Of a stretch of 18,673 bases of DNA, positions 1 to 7,340 are shown one piece after another; the stretch's first letter is position 1; the number at the start of each line of letters is the position of its first letter. Origin of the DNA: an uncultured Mycoplasmatota bacterium (lineage in GTDB: Bacteria; Bacillota_I; Bacilli_A; RF39; UBA660); the NCBI GenBank assembly GCA_946491675.1, contig CAMLYN010000010.1, positions 1-18,673 of the forward strand, written 5' to 3'. The position numbers and the translations under genes were made by a program. Under the pieces are notes generated by a model. It was not told the DNA's origin. It searched no databases and saw only the letters and a program-made list of their open reading frames with translations.

Positions 1-66
1 GAGTTATTAGCTAAAGGTGGATTTTATGCTAATTTATATAATTCACAATTTGAAGAATTATCTTAA
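1..66 (+). CDS. C-terminal end of an ABC-exporter ATP-binding protein (partial)
   Basis: An open frame enters from the left edge and ends at TAA 64-66, giving 21 residues that include the string KGGFYANLYNSQF. A short tail of the form 'LL..GG.Y..L...QF' follows the H-loop in ABCB/MsbA-type exporters with fused membrane and ATPase domains, and this is the basis for the call. No catalytic motif lies inside the window, so this is recognition from the tail only. A hairpin terminator follows immediately, so this gene ends its transcription unit. Confidence 0.55.
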   Translation, partial: ELLAKGGFYANLYNSQFEELS

Positions 67-103
67 AATGTTAAGTGAAATTTTGCTTAACATTTTATTA
101 TTA
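65..103 (+). terminator. Intrinsic terminator after the ABC exporter gene
   Basis: A perfect 11-bp inverted repeat pairs 65-75 with 86-96 around a 10-base loop and is followed by a T-rich tail. Its left arm starts inside the stop codon. The stem is A/T-rich, so it may be leaky. Confidence 0.6.
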
Positions 104-162
104 TTTGTTATTAGTAAATACTTTTTAATATATGGAAAAATTATGAAAATTGATGGTAATTA

Positions 163-191
163 TTGCTAAAATATTCAAAATAAGATATAAT
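163..191 (+). promoter_or_regulatory. Promoter of the phosphoglycerate-mutase-like gene
   Basis: TTGCTA at 163-168 and a perfect TATAAT at 186-191 are separated by 17 bases. The expected transcription start near 198 leaves a leader of about 19 bases before the ATG at 217. Confidence 0.6.
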
Positions 192-216
192 ATTTTATAG
201 AATATGAGGGATGAAT

Positions 217-1608
217 ATGAAAAAAACAGTATTATTTTTAATGAATGGATTTGGTGTAGAACAATTAGATTCTTATAGTATTTATAATGCAAAATTAATG
301 CCTAATTTAGATAGCTATACTAAAAAATATTTATTTTCTCAAATAGCTACATCTAGTTATAATTTAGTTGGTGGCTATAGAGTTTTTAGTACTGGTTCAA
401 AGTATCCTTTGTCTAGTTCTTTAATTGATAGTTATGTTGATAAATTTGAAACTAATCAGAATTTAGTATTTTATTTGAATAGTATTAAACCAGAAAGTAA
501 AATACATTTGTTTTTATCGTTAGAAAATGATAAAAGTATAGAACATTTAAGGTCATTCTTAAGATTTATAAAATCTAAAAAAGAAAATAAGATTTTTCTT
601 CATTTAGTTTTAACGGGCGATAATATTGATAATTATAATGATATAGAAAGATTAATTAGTAAAATTGTTTATGAACTAGTTGATTGTAAAATTGGTATTA
701 TTATTGGGGCTAATTCTTTGAATTTAATTAATTTAGTTGGTTTAATGAATATGTTTCAAAAAGAAGTTGGCGAAAAATGGCGAGAAATTAGTAAAAAAAT
801 TAGTTCTTTATCATCAATGAAAATATTACCTAAAGATGTTAAAGAGTTTTTTATAAATGATGGCTTTAGCTTTGATGTTAATGATAGTATTTTTTTCTTT
901 AATTATGAATTTGCTGATATTACTAATTTTATTACAAATATATCTAAAGTTTCTAATCATGATAATTATTTTTCAATGTTTCCATTAAAAGGAATTAAAT
1001 ATCCAATGTTTGCTTATCCTAAATCAGGTATTTCGATGGCTAATTACTTAACTAAAATAAATGCTAAGGCTTTAATTTTAGCTAATAGTGCAAATATTAA
1101 AACGATTAATTATTATTGTTGTGGTTTACAAAATATTGTCTCACCACAAATATCATTTGCAAAAACTGATGATGATTTATTATTAAACCAAGAAAATATT
1201 AAATCAATTATTCGTGATTCTGATTATGAATTGATAATTATTAATTTTCAAATAGATAATGTCAAGAATGTTGCTGAGTTAAATAAAAAACTAAGTAAAT
1301 TAGATGATATTTTAGGCTATATTCATGACTTTTGTGTAGAAAATAAAATTAGTTTATTTATTTCATCGCTTTATGGAATCCAAAAAGAAATTCCTGTAGA
1401 TAATTTTACTAAAGCTTTTGTTAATTTTGCAGGTAAAGTACCGTTTATAGTTATTGATCCAATCTTTAATAAGACGAATTTTATTTTAGGTCTAGGTGAT
1501 GTTTATAATTTAGCTAATACTGTTTATACAAATATTAATAATAAACATGATGGTGGGGAAGTATTAATTAAGAAGAAAAATGCATTACTTAAAGCATTAA
1601 AAAAGTAG
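217..1608 (+). CDS. Cofactor-independent phosphoglycerate mutase (GpmI)-like pseudoenzyme
   Basis: This 463-residue protein keeps the outline of GpmI, an alkaline-phosphatase-superfamily enzyme of about 510 residues. It has an N-terminal strand plus 'GFG' (residues 4-13) followed by N-A-x-x-x-P-N-L-D; a middle section resembling the GpmI insert domain; an 'FFFNYE' stretch like the GpmI 'FFNFRPDRA' region; and a C-terminal part matching 'DY.FIILNFANPDMVGH' and the 'NPVPFI' region. The metal ligands are gone: DGFG is NGFG (Asn10), the GNSEVGH serine motif cannot be found, 'NPDMVGH' reads 'IDNVKNV', and 'TADHGN' reads 'SSLYG' (383-387). It is therefore unlikely to interconvert phosphoglycerates; a structural or regulatory role is possible. 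I chose ATG 217 over 211 because GAGGG at 206-210 is then 6 bases upstream. The gene stands alone between two terminators. Confidence 0.72.
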   Translation: MKKTVLFLMNGFGVEQLDSYSIYNAKLMPNLDSYTKKYLFSQIATSSYNLVGGYRVFSTGSKYPLSSSLIDSYVDKFETNQNLVFYLNSIKPESKIHLFLSLENDKSIEHLRSFLRFIKSKKENKIFLHLVLTGDNIDNYNDIERLISKIVYELVDCKIGIIIGANSLNLINLVGLMNMFQKEVGEKWREISKKISSLSSMKILPKDVKEFFINDGFSFDVNDSIFFFNYEFADITNFITNISKVSNHDNYFSMFPLKGIKYPMFAYPKSGISMANYLTKINAKALILANSANIKTINYYCCGLQNIVSPQISFAKTDDDLLLNQENIKSIIRDSDYELIIINFQIDNVKNVAELNKKLSKLDDILGYIHDFCVENKISLFISSLYGIQKEIPVDNFTKAFVNFAGKVPFIVIDPIFNKTNFILGLGDVYNLANTVYTNINNKHDGGEVLIKKKNALLKALKK

Positions 1609-1635
1609 ATAGTTTATAAAACTATCTATTTTGTT
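1598..1635. terminator. Bidirectional terminator shared by two convergent genes
   Basis: A perfect 10-bp stem (1606-1615 with 1619-1628) closes a 3-base loop. It has T's on the right and A's on the left, so it can act on both strands. The TAG of the plus-strand gene (1606-1608) and the TAG of the minus-strand gene (1626-1628) are the outer ends of the two stem arms. Confidence 0.8.
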
Positions 1636-3314
1636 ATTCTATAATATGTTGATTCAACATCACTATTTAATTCTAATAAGATTTCATAATTATTGTATCC
1701 AGAATTTTTTAAGACTAAATTTAATATTTCCTCTTTGTTTAGCCAATTTTTAATACATAAAATAAATTCATTTTCATTGTTTAACTTTTCGTTATTTAAT
1801 AATTTAAAATCATGAATATTTTTGTTTAAAATCAATGATTCTTTATAGGTTGCAAATTCAGGCATTGAGTTTAAGTGAGTAAAATAATTATCAAATATGT
1901 ATACAAAGTATTTATCTTCATTTTCTTTAGCTAGTTTCATAACTTGTTCATAATCTTTATATAAGTAAACAGGTGTGTTATTAATTAAACCATTAATACT
2001 TAAGCAAAGACTAATAATAAGAGTAACAACAAAAAGTGTTTTTTTATTTTTAAAAATAAAGGAAATGGTATAAAAACTAGCAATAGCAATAACTGGGAAT
2101 AATAACATTATATATCTTGAAGTATAGTTTTCACCTAAAAAAGGCGCTATTTTAGAGATTATAATAATAAAGATAATAATTGGTAAAATAATAACAGTAA
2201 GGTTAAGTTTATCCTGACTTTGAATTTTTGGTAATTGTTTTTTAATTATTTTATAAATTATAATAATAAATAAAACTAAAATTAAAATTATAAGAATGTT
2301 TTGTAAACTAAATAACTTGATAATTTGTTCACCATAATATTGTAAATTTTCTAAAAATGTATTTGTTTTATTATCAGTGCTTCCTATACCTCGGTAAGAG
2401 AAAAATATATCACCAATGCTAAATGGATAGAAAATGATACCGATAATTGCAGCTAAAATATGAGGTTTGAAAAAGTTCCAACATTTTTTAAATTGTTTTT
2501 TAAATAAAAGATAAATTGCCAAAATTGAAAATATTAAAACTATGTAAATGCAAAAATAATATTGAGTTAAAAAGCCACAAATAATAGTTAAAATAAAGAA
2601 GAATTTATCCTTTATTTTAAAATCATCTTTAATAAATTTAATTATATAGTATAAATATAAAATGCAAAAGAAAGTAAGCATCATGTACATTCTTTGAAAC
2701 ATGACTGTACTTATAGCTCCCATACTAGCGCCATATAAAATCATAGTTGGAATGGTTAATTCTTTACGATCTAGTTTATTCATTATTTTTTTTATTGTAA
2801 ATAAAGTTCCAATAAAGAAAACCAAATTAAGAGCAAAAATAATATATTTAGAAAATTGATTGTAAAATAAAGTTGATGTAAAGTGGACTAAAAAATAGAA
2901 TAGTGGTGGATGAACATCGCGACTTTGATTATAGTAAACGGAAAAATAGTTAAAAATATCTTCTTGTTGAATAGCTAAGTAATCTAAAGCATCATCTTTA
3001 GTTCTAAAAGTCGGTATTTCTTTAGCTAATGTTTCATCTTTAGTAAATTGATTAGGATCTTTAATAAATTTAATTAAGTTATCAATTCTATTGATAAAAT
3101 TTCCTTTTAAAACTTGGTTATATAATATATCTTGATTAGCTTCAGCATAACCAAACCATCTAAAAACATTATCATATTTATAGTTACTTGAACCATAAGA
3201 AAATATTTCATCTTCGTGGAATCCTTGTTTTTGATTAATAAAGAAAAACATTAATCCACATAAAATAACAATTGTTAAGATGATAAATTTATTTTCTTTA
3301 AGATATTTTTTCAT
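1626..3314 (-). CDS. GT-C fold membrane glycosyltransferase (PMT/ArnT-like)
   Basis: The 562-residue polytopic membrane protein has an N-terminal membrane segment (about 10-27) followed by an acidic motif GFHEDE (31-36), the place where GT-C enzymes carry a catalytic or metal-binding acidic pair. The string DVHPPLFYFLVH near residue 133 is typical of the dolichyl/undecaprenyl-phosphate-sugar mannosyltransferase group, where it follows the first extracytoplasmic loop. Roughly ten further hydrophobic segments follow, with a soluble C-terminal tail of about 110 residues. Such enzymes transfer a sugar from a polyprenyl phosphate to lipid, glycan or protein outside the membrane; donor and acceptor cannot be read here. 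It starts 29 bases after the carboxypeptidase gene on the same strand, but a TGATATAAT in that gap suggests its own promoter. The ATG is preceded by GGTGG 4 bases away. Confidence 0.75.
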   Translation of the reverse strand: MKKYLKENKFIILTIVILCGLMFFFINQKQGFHEDEIFSYGSSNYKYDNVFRWFGYAEANQDILYNQVLKGNFINRIDNLIKFIKDPNQFTKDETLAKEIPTFRTKDDALDYLAIQQEDIFNYFSVYYNQSRDVHPPLFYFLVHFTSTLFYNQFSKYIIFALNLVFFIGTLFTIKKIMNKLDRKELTIPTMILYGASMGAISTVMFQRMYMMLTFFCILYLYYIIKFIKDDFKIKDKFFFILTIICGFLTQYYFCIYIVLIFSILAIYLLFKKQFKKCWNFFKPHILAAIIGIIFYPFSIGDIFFSYRGIGSTDNKTNTFLENLQYYGEQIIKLFSLQNILIILILVLFIIIIYKIIKKQLPKIQSQDKLNLTVIILPIIIFIIIISKIAPFLGENYTSRYIMLLFPVIAIASFYTISFIFKNKKTLFVVTLIISLCLSINGLINNTPVYLYKDYEQVMKLAKENEDKYFVYIFDNYFTHLNSMPEFATYKESLILNKNIHDFKLLNNEKLNNENEFILCIKNWLNKEEILNLVLKNSGYNNYEILLELNSDVESTYYRITK

Positions 3315-3318
3315 AAAA

Positions 3319-3338
3319 CCACCAACTTCATTATATCA
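3319..3338 (-). promoter_or_regulatory. Extended -10 promoter fused to the ribosome site of the GT-C gene
   Basis: Read on the minus strand, TGATATAAT (3338-3330), 6 bases, GGTGG (3323-3319), 4 bases, ATG at 3314. No convincing -35 is seen. The expected RNA start falls on or next to the GGTGG. Confidence 0.55.
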
Positions 3339-3343
3339 TAAGT

Positions 3344-4006
3344 TTAGTGATTTAGATATTCTTCTAAAGTAATATTTTTTTCATAAATTTCATAAGCTGC
3401 ATCAATTCCGACATAACGATAGTGCCATGGTTCATATTTAAAACCGGTTATATGTTCTTTTCCTTTGGGGTATCTTAGAATAAAGCCAAAACGATGAGCA
3501 TTTTCTTTCATCCAACTAAATTCTTTAGTGTCTTCAAAATTATCGTAATCTTTATTTTCTCCTTCGACATCGACAGCTAATCCGGTTTGGTGTTCAGAGT
3601 GACCTGGTTTAGCTGAACAATCTAAGGCGTAATCTAAACCTTTTTCTTCTACATAATAATTAAATAATTCGTTTTGATAATTATAATCACGATAAGCGGA
3701 AACAGCGACTATACGATAACCTAAGGCACTTGCTTCACTACTTAATTTTTCAAAAGCTTCTTTAGCATCTTTCCTTAAATATTTATCTTTATTAGCAAAT
3801 CTTAATGAAATACTTTCTAAGTTTTCTGGTATATAACCACTTTGTAGTTGATTATTTTTATTAACTAAAACTAGTAATTCATTAGGTTTTTCTACTAATT
3901 TTATATTCTGATAAAATTCTTCTTTGACATTAACATCTTTTGTAAAAAATAGTAAAATTAAAATTCCTAAAACAATATAATAAGCTTTTTTTAAATTATT
4001 TTCCAT
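3344..4006 (-). CDS. VanY/LdcB-type zinc D,D- or L,D-carboxypeptidase
   Basis: The 220-residue protein has an N-terminal membrane anchor (about 8-21) and an extracytoplasmic peptidase domain of the LAS/VanY family, which trims the terminal D-alanine from peptidoglycan stem peptides. The signature is complete: SAYR (103-106), SEHQTGLAVD (137-146) giving zinc ligands His139 and Asp146, and EPWHYR (192-197) with the catalytic Glu192 and third ligand His195. Family knowledge does not separate D,D- from L,D-specificity at this level. A GTG 9 bases further upstream is in frame, but it is part of the AGGTG ribosome site (4013-4017), so ATG 4006 with 6-base spacing is the better start. The minus-strand GT-C gene follows 29 bases later, which suggests joint work in envelope modification. 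Confidence 0.9.
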   Translation of the reverse strand: MENNLKKAYYIVLGILILLFFTKDVNVKEEFYQNIKLVEKPNELLVLVNKNNQLQSGYIPENLESISLRFANKDKYLRKDAKEAFEKLSSEASALGYRIVAVSAYRDYNYQNELFNYYVEEKGLDYALDCSAKPGHSEHQTGLAVDVEGENKDYDNFEDTKEFSWMKENAHRFGFILRYPKGKEHITGFKYEPWHYRYVGIDAAYEIYEKNITLEEYLNH

Positions 4007-4012
4007 AAGTTT

Positions 4013-4028
4013 CACCTAATAAATTATA
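4013..4028 (-). promoter_or_regulatory. -10 box fused to the ribosome site of the carboxypeptidase gene
   Basis: On the minus strand: TATAAT (4028-4023), 6 bases, GGTG (4016-4013), 6 bases, ATG 4006. This is the same layout as at the GT-C gene and at 15354 and 18324. No TG extension and no clear -35 are visible. Confidence 0.5.
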
Positions 4029-4106
4029 TGCGATAAATATAAATTGGGTTATAATTATTGCTTGAAAATATTTAATTAGAAGATTGAAATTTATATTTAT
4101 ATTTAG

Positions 4107-4134
4107 AACAAATATGATCAATTCATAATTTGTT
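4107..4134. promoter_or_regulatory. Dyad upstream of the leader/rel promoter
   Basis: AACAAATATGA (4107-4117) pairs with TCATAATTTGTT (4123-4134) with one bulged base around a 5-base loop. It lies about 20 bases upstream of the TTGACA at 4153. It could be an operator or activator site, but no family is recognised and A/T-rich dyads arise easily. Confidence 0.25.
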
Positions 4135-4152
4135 GAAAAATGAATAGAAAAC

Positions 4153-4181
4153 TTGACAAATAGATAAAAAAATAGTATTTT
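4153..4181 (+). promoter_or_regulatory. Promoter of the leader peptide and rel-like gene
   Basis: Consensus TTGACA at 4153-4158, a 17-base spacer, and TATTTT at 4176-4181. Transcription from about 4188 would run through the leader ORF at 4214 and the terminator at 4307 before reaching the rel-like gene. Confidence 0.65.
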
Positions 4182-4213
4182 ATAGTCAAAATAAAAAAAG
4201 GAGATTAGATTTT

Positions 4214-4312
4214 ATGAACATATTTTATTTTCTAAACTGTATAGTTTCTATTTGTTTGGATAGTTTATATTGTAATATAAATTCTTTTTTCGCTTTTTTT
4301 ATTAATGCATAA
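4214..4312 (+). CDS. Putative 32-residue leader peptide upstream of the rel-like gene
   Basis: ATG 4214 is preceded by AGGAG (4199-4203, spacing 10) and lies just downstream of a consensus promoter. It encodes a short hydrophobic peptide rich in Phe, Ile and Cys that ends SFFAFFINA. Its TAA (4310-4312) lies in the left arm of a strong terminator hairpin, so a ribosome ending translation here would cover that arm and hinder the hairpin. This is the layout of an attenuation leader peptide. What is sensed is unknown: there is no Trp codon, and the Phe cluster before the stop is the only obvious bias. No clear competing antiterminator was found. It is not similar to any leader I recognise. Confidence 0.5.
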   Translation: MNIFYFLNCIVSICLDSLYCNINSFFAFFINA

Positions 4313-4336
4313 CAAATTTTTTGTTATGCTTTTTTT
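4307..4336 (+). terminator. Intrinsic terminator / attenuator in the rel leader
   Basis: A perfect 10-bp stem (4307-4316 with 4320-4329) closes a 3-base loop and is followed by seven T's (4330-4336). It lies between the promoter at 4153 and the ATG at 4356, so the rel-like gene is expressed only by readthrough or from an unseen second promoter. Confidence 0.8.
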
Positions 4337-4355
4337 ATACTTTGGAGGTGTTTGT

Positions 4356-5795
4356 ATGAATAATATATGTATTGAGGATTTGCTTGAAAAATTATCTTCA
4401 TATAATCCAGATGAAGTTTCATATGTAAATAAAGCATATGATTATGCAAAAAAATTGCACGAAGGACAATATAGACAAAGTGGAGAACCTTACATTATGC
4501 ATCCTTTGAATGTTGCATTCATTCTTGCAGAAATGCATGCTGATAGAGATACTATATGTGCAGGATTACTACACGATGTATTAGAAGATACAAATATTAG
4601 TAAGGAAGATATAGCACATGATTTTAATCAAGAAATAGCTAATTTAGTTGATGGCGTTACGAAACTTTCAAAGATGAATTTTTCATCTAAACAAGCACAA
4701 AATCTTGCTAACACTCGAAAAATAATTACTGGAATAGCTGAAGATGTAAGAATTATAATTATTAAACTTGCTGATAGGCTTCATAATATGAGAACATTGC
4801 AATTCAAATCAGAATTTAAACAAAAAGAGAACGCATTAGAAACAATGGAAATTTTTGTTCCTTTAGCTTATTATATTGGGGCATATAGAATAAAAAGTGA
4901 ACTAGAAGATTTATCACTTAAGTATCTTAAACCTGATATGTATAAAAAGATTTCTGAAAAAAAAGATAAAATAGAACAAATAAGCGATTCAAGTTTAAAA
5001 TCAATGCTTTATAAAATCGAATCGATATTAACTACCAAAGAAATCCCAAATGAAATAAAAGTTAGGACTAAAAATATTTACGGAATATATAAAAGGTTAT
5101 CTGATGGACACAAATTATCTGATATCCATGATTTGTTTGCACTAAAAATAATGGTTGATGAAGTTGAAAATTGTTATAGAACATTAGGATTGATACATAA
5201 AGAATATCATCCAATTAATGATAAATTTAAAGATTATATATGTAACCCTAAAACAAATATGTATCAGAGTTTACACACAACAGTTTTTGGACCTGAAGAT
5301 AGATTAGTTCAAACTCAAATTAGAACATTTGATATGGATAAAATTGCATCATTTGGACTAACAGCTTATTGGGATATAGAAAAAGGCAAAGCTAGAGATG
5401 TTATGCAAGAAGAACTAAAAAGCAAATATCAATTTTTTAAATCATTAACAGAAATAAATGCCATGTTCGGTGATAATCAAGAATTTGTTAATCAAGTTAA
5501 ATGTGAATTATTTTCTGATAAAGTATATATTTACACAACCAAAGGAGACATTATTGAATTACCTAAAGGAGCAACGATAATTGATTTTGCATATAAAATA
5601 CATACTGATATAGGTAATACAATGGTAGGAGCTTTTGTAAATGATGAATATGTACCTATTGATTATGTATTACATAACAAAGATCGAGTAAGAATTATCA
5701 CAGATGACTTATCTTATGGACCTAGAGAAGAATGGTTAGATAAGACTGTAACTACAAGAGCAAGAAAAAAAATAAGGGAATTTAATAAAAAGTAA
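4356..5795 (+). CDS. Truncated Rel/SpoT homologue: intact HD hydrolase, Glu-to-Gln synthetase, TGS, no C-terminal domains
   Basis: The 479-residue protein belongs to the (p)ppGpp synthetase/hydrolase family. The hydrolase domain keeps its manganese and catalytic residues: His49, HD..ED (His73, Asp74, Glu77, Asp78) and LADRLHN (Asp140, Asn144). The synthetase domain keeps RTK, HDLFA (Asp259), KDYI and MYQSLHTTV. However, the E-x-QIRT motif reads QTQIRT, placing Gln at position 319 where synthetases have the catalytic Glu; the E323Q change in streptococcal Rel is known to abolish synthesis. A TGS domain follows (about 388-448), and the protein ends at KIREFNKK, just where the helical, zinc-finger and ACT domains of full-length (about 740-residue) Rel begin. 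I infer a hydrolase-only enzyme without ribosome-sensing domains. ATG 4356 is chosen over the longer frame because GGAGG (4344-4348) sits 7 bases upstream and the longer start overlaps the terminator. Confidence 0.85.
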   Translation: MNNICIEDLLEKLSSYNPDEVSYVNKAYDYAKKLHEGQYRQSGEPYIMHPLNVAFILAEMHADRDTICAGLLHDVLEDTNISKEDIAHDFNQEIANLVDGVTKLSKMNFSSKQAQNLANTRKIITGIAEDVRIIIIKLADRLHNMRTLQFKSEFKQKENALETMEIFVPLAYYIGAYRIKSELEDLSLKYLKPDMYKKISEKKDKIEQISDSSLKSMLYKIESILTTKEIPNEIKVRTKNIYGIYKRLSDGHKLSDIHDLFALKIMVDEVENCYRTLGLIHKEYHPINDKFKDYICNPKTNMYQSLHTTVFGPEDRLVQTQIRTFDMDKIASFGLTAYWDIEKGKARDVMQEELKSKYQFFKSLTEINAMFGDNQEFVNQVKCELFSDKVYIYTTKGDIIELPKGATIIDFAYKIHTDIGNTMVGAFVNDEYVPIDYVLHNKDRVRIITDDLSYGPREEWLDKTVTTRARKKIREFNKK

Positions 5796-6008
5796 GTAAT
5801 ATAAAATAAATCGATAGATAATAATAAACGAATTTTAAATTTAAGCAATATAAATATATTATTTAAAAAAATATATAAAATAAATCAATAATAGAAATTA
5901 TGAATATAATATGATGATAATGTAAAATATTTGGGTAAAAATAAAAATTGATAACATAGTATTTTTTTGAGAAATTTAATGTACTAATCTATTTATAATA
6001 GAAAAGCA

Positions 6009-6072
6009 AAATAATCATATATATGTAAAATATCAAATGACGACGTATAAATATAAAAAAATATGATTATTT
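6009..6072. repeat. 12-bp perfect inverted repeat with 40-base spacer
   Basis: AAATAATCATAT (6009-6020) is repeated inverted at 6061-6072. The spacer holds one of the few G/C-containing patches here, TGACGACGT. The repeat lies directly upstream of a candidate promoter for the TrpRS-like gene and could be a paired operator or a structured RNA. Confidence 0.35.
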
Positions 6073-6077
6073 CCAAA

Positions 6078-6105
6078 TTGTAAAAAAATAATTGATAATT
6101 ATAAC
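6078..6105 (+). promoter_or_regulatory. Candidate promoter of the TrpRS-like / HAD operon
   Basis: TTGTAA at 6078-6083 and TATAAC at 6100-6105 with 16 bases between them. In sequence this rich in A/T other pairs are possible (for example TTGATA at 6092), so this is tentative. Confidence 0.3.
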
Positions 6106-6145
6106 AAATGACATAATAAAATATACAAACAATAAGGAGGTAAGT

Positions 6146-7330
6146 ATGGAATTAAAAAATGATTTAACAGAAGAAGAATTAAAAGAAATTTCACAACGAA
6201 GTGGAAAAACGATTGAAGAAGTTGCAAATGATTATAAATATGCTTTAAAAGATTTAGAATTTTCATTAAAAAAAATTAATTCAATTATAGATACACATAA
6301 TTATACAAGATTACCTGATAATATTGATATATTAGGATATGGTAAAAATGGAGAATTAAATGATAAGTATAGCTGCTATGATGGAATAAAAAAATTAAAT
6401 AAATTTTCAAAGAATGAATTAGCAATTGTTACTGGATTTGGTCCAACAAATTCTCCAACAGCTGGCACATTATCATCAATTTTTAAGGTGTTAGAATTAC
6501 AAAAACAAACAGGAATTTATACCCACATTATCATTTCGGAATTAAGTGCATTAAATTCTAGACAAAAACCATTAGATGAATTATTTCAATACACTAGTCA
6601 ATTTATAAGATTTATAAAAAAATTAGGTTTCAATGAAAATAATGGAGAAATACGTACCCATAATTTTTTGGATCATTCTAGAACATTTTCTATTATATCA
6701 AGTGTTTTCAAAGTTAGTGATTTTGCAGATGGAGAAGCAATGGATGAAATGTATAAAAGGTTAAATTTACTTGGAAATGATTTTTCAACAATGGTAAGTC
6801 AAGCTTATACAGTAGCTGATATTGTTCTTCCTATTATCAGAGATAAGAAAAAAGGGGTAATTGTTCCAGCGGGTCTAGAAGAACATTTATATCCATTTTT
6901 AGCAAGAGTTGCAATTGAAAGAATAAAAAGTAAAAATGGTGGAATTAATAATCTTATAGATAATGATGCTGAAGTTGGGGCGTTATACGGGAAATTAATA
7001 AGTGGACTTTTTCCATATGTGAAAATGTCTAAAAGTATTAAAGAATCTTCTATAAATCTTGGAGATACTGAAGAAGAAATATATTCAAAAATAGTTAATT
7101 GTGGTAGTAGAAACGAAGAAGTTATTTTGCAGATGATGGTCTTAGCATCTAATTGGAGCCATGATATTATCACTAAAGCTAAAAAAGCATACGAAAATAT
7201 GTCTAATGATTATGATAAATGGTTTGAATTTAAAAATTACTATTATAACTTTTTTATTTCTATAAAAAAGTTATGGGATGAGTCAAAAAATAATAATGAA
7301 ATAGATACTTATAATGAGTTATTTAAATAA
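6146..7330 (+). CDS. Tryptophanyl/tyrosyl-tRNA-synthetase-like class I protein with altered HIGH motif
   Basis: The 394-residue protein has a class I synthetase Rossmann core. VTGFGPTNSP precedes TAGT (105-108) at the HIGH position, matching the 'G.GP....HxGH' start of archaeal/eukaryotic-type TrpRS and TyrRS. Further on, VADIVLP..VPAGLEEHLYP matches the 'QAADI..VPVG.DQ' region, and KMSKS is intact (293-297). An N-terminal extension of about 90 residues and a helical C-terminus are not recognised. The HIGH histidines are Thr; some bacterial TrpRS also have a Thr first (TIGN), so adenylation may survive. Because an ordinary trpS lies 0.85 kb downstream, this is probably not the housekeeping enzyme. 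A specialised aminoacyl donor, an inhibitor-resistant spare or a non-tRNA adenylase are possible. ATG 6146 is chosen for AAGGAGG (6134-6140) 5 bases upstream. Its stop overlaps the ribosome site of the HAD gene. Confidence 0.65.
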   Translation: MELKNDLTEEELKEISQRSGKTIEEVANDYKYALKDLEFSLKKINSIIDTHNYTRLPDNIDILGYGKNGELNDKYSCYDGIKKLNKFSKNELAIVTGFGPTNSPTAGTLSSIFKVLELQKQTGIYTHIIISELSALNSRQKPLDELFQYTSQFIRFIKKLGFNENNGEIRTHNFLDHSRTFSIISSVFKVSDFADGEAMDEMYKRLNLLGNDFSTMVSQAYTVADIVLPIIRDKKKGVIVPAGLEEHLYPFLARVAIERIKSKNGGINNLIDNDAEVGALYGKLISGLFPYVKMSKSIKESSINLGDTEEEIYSKIVNCGSRNEEVILQMMVLASNWSHDIITKAKKAYENMSNDYDKWFEFKNYYYNFFISIKKLWDESKNNNEIDTYNELFK

Positions 7331-7340
7331 GGAGTTAAAG

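Larger units (their letters stand above)
5796..6145. other. 350-base noncoding leader between the rel-like and TrpRS-like genes
   Basis: Extremely A/T-rich, with no open frame worth reporting and no hairpin terminator after the rel-like gene. It holds a 14-base direct repeat (5799-5812 and 5873-5886), a 12-bp inverted repeat (6009-6072) and a candidate promoter (6078-6105). No T-box consensus was found, although aminoacyl-tRNA-synthetase-like genes follow. Confidence 0.5.

Noticed and set aside
4305..4355. Upstream extension of the rel-like protein from ATG 4305
   Set aside because: The extension is encoded by the terminator hairpin and its T-run and has no ribosome site. GGAGG before ATG 4356 decides the start.
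5796..6145. Possible T-box or other tRNA-sensing riboswitch ahead of the synthetase-like gene
   Set aside because: No T-box consensus (AGGGTGG..ACCGCG) and no terminator/antiterminator pair is present.
6805..7173. 122-codon minus-strand open frame inside the TrpRS-like gene
   Set aside because: It is an antisense shadow of a gene with clear motifs and lacks a ribosome site of its own. The same applies to the minus-strand frames at 7877-8122, 8184-8549, 13382-13636, 14255-14500, 17122-17328 and 17597-17782, and to the plus-strand frame at 9430-9627.
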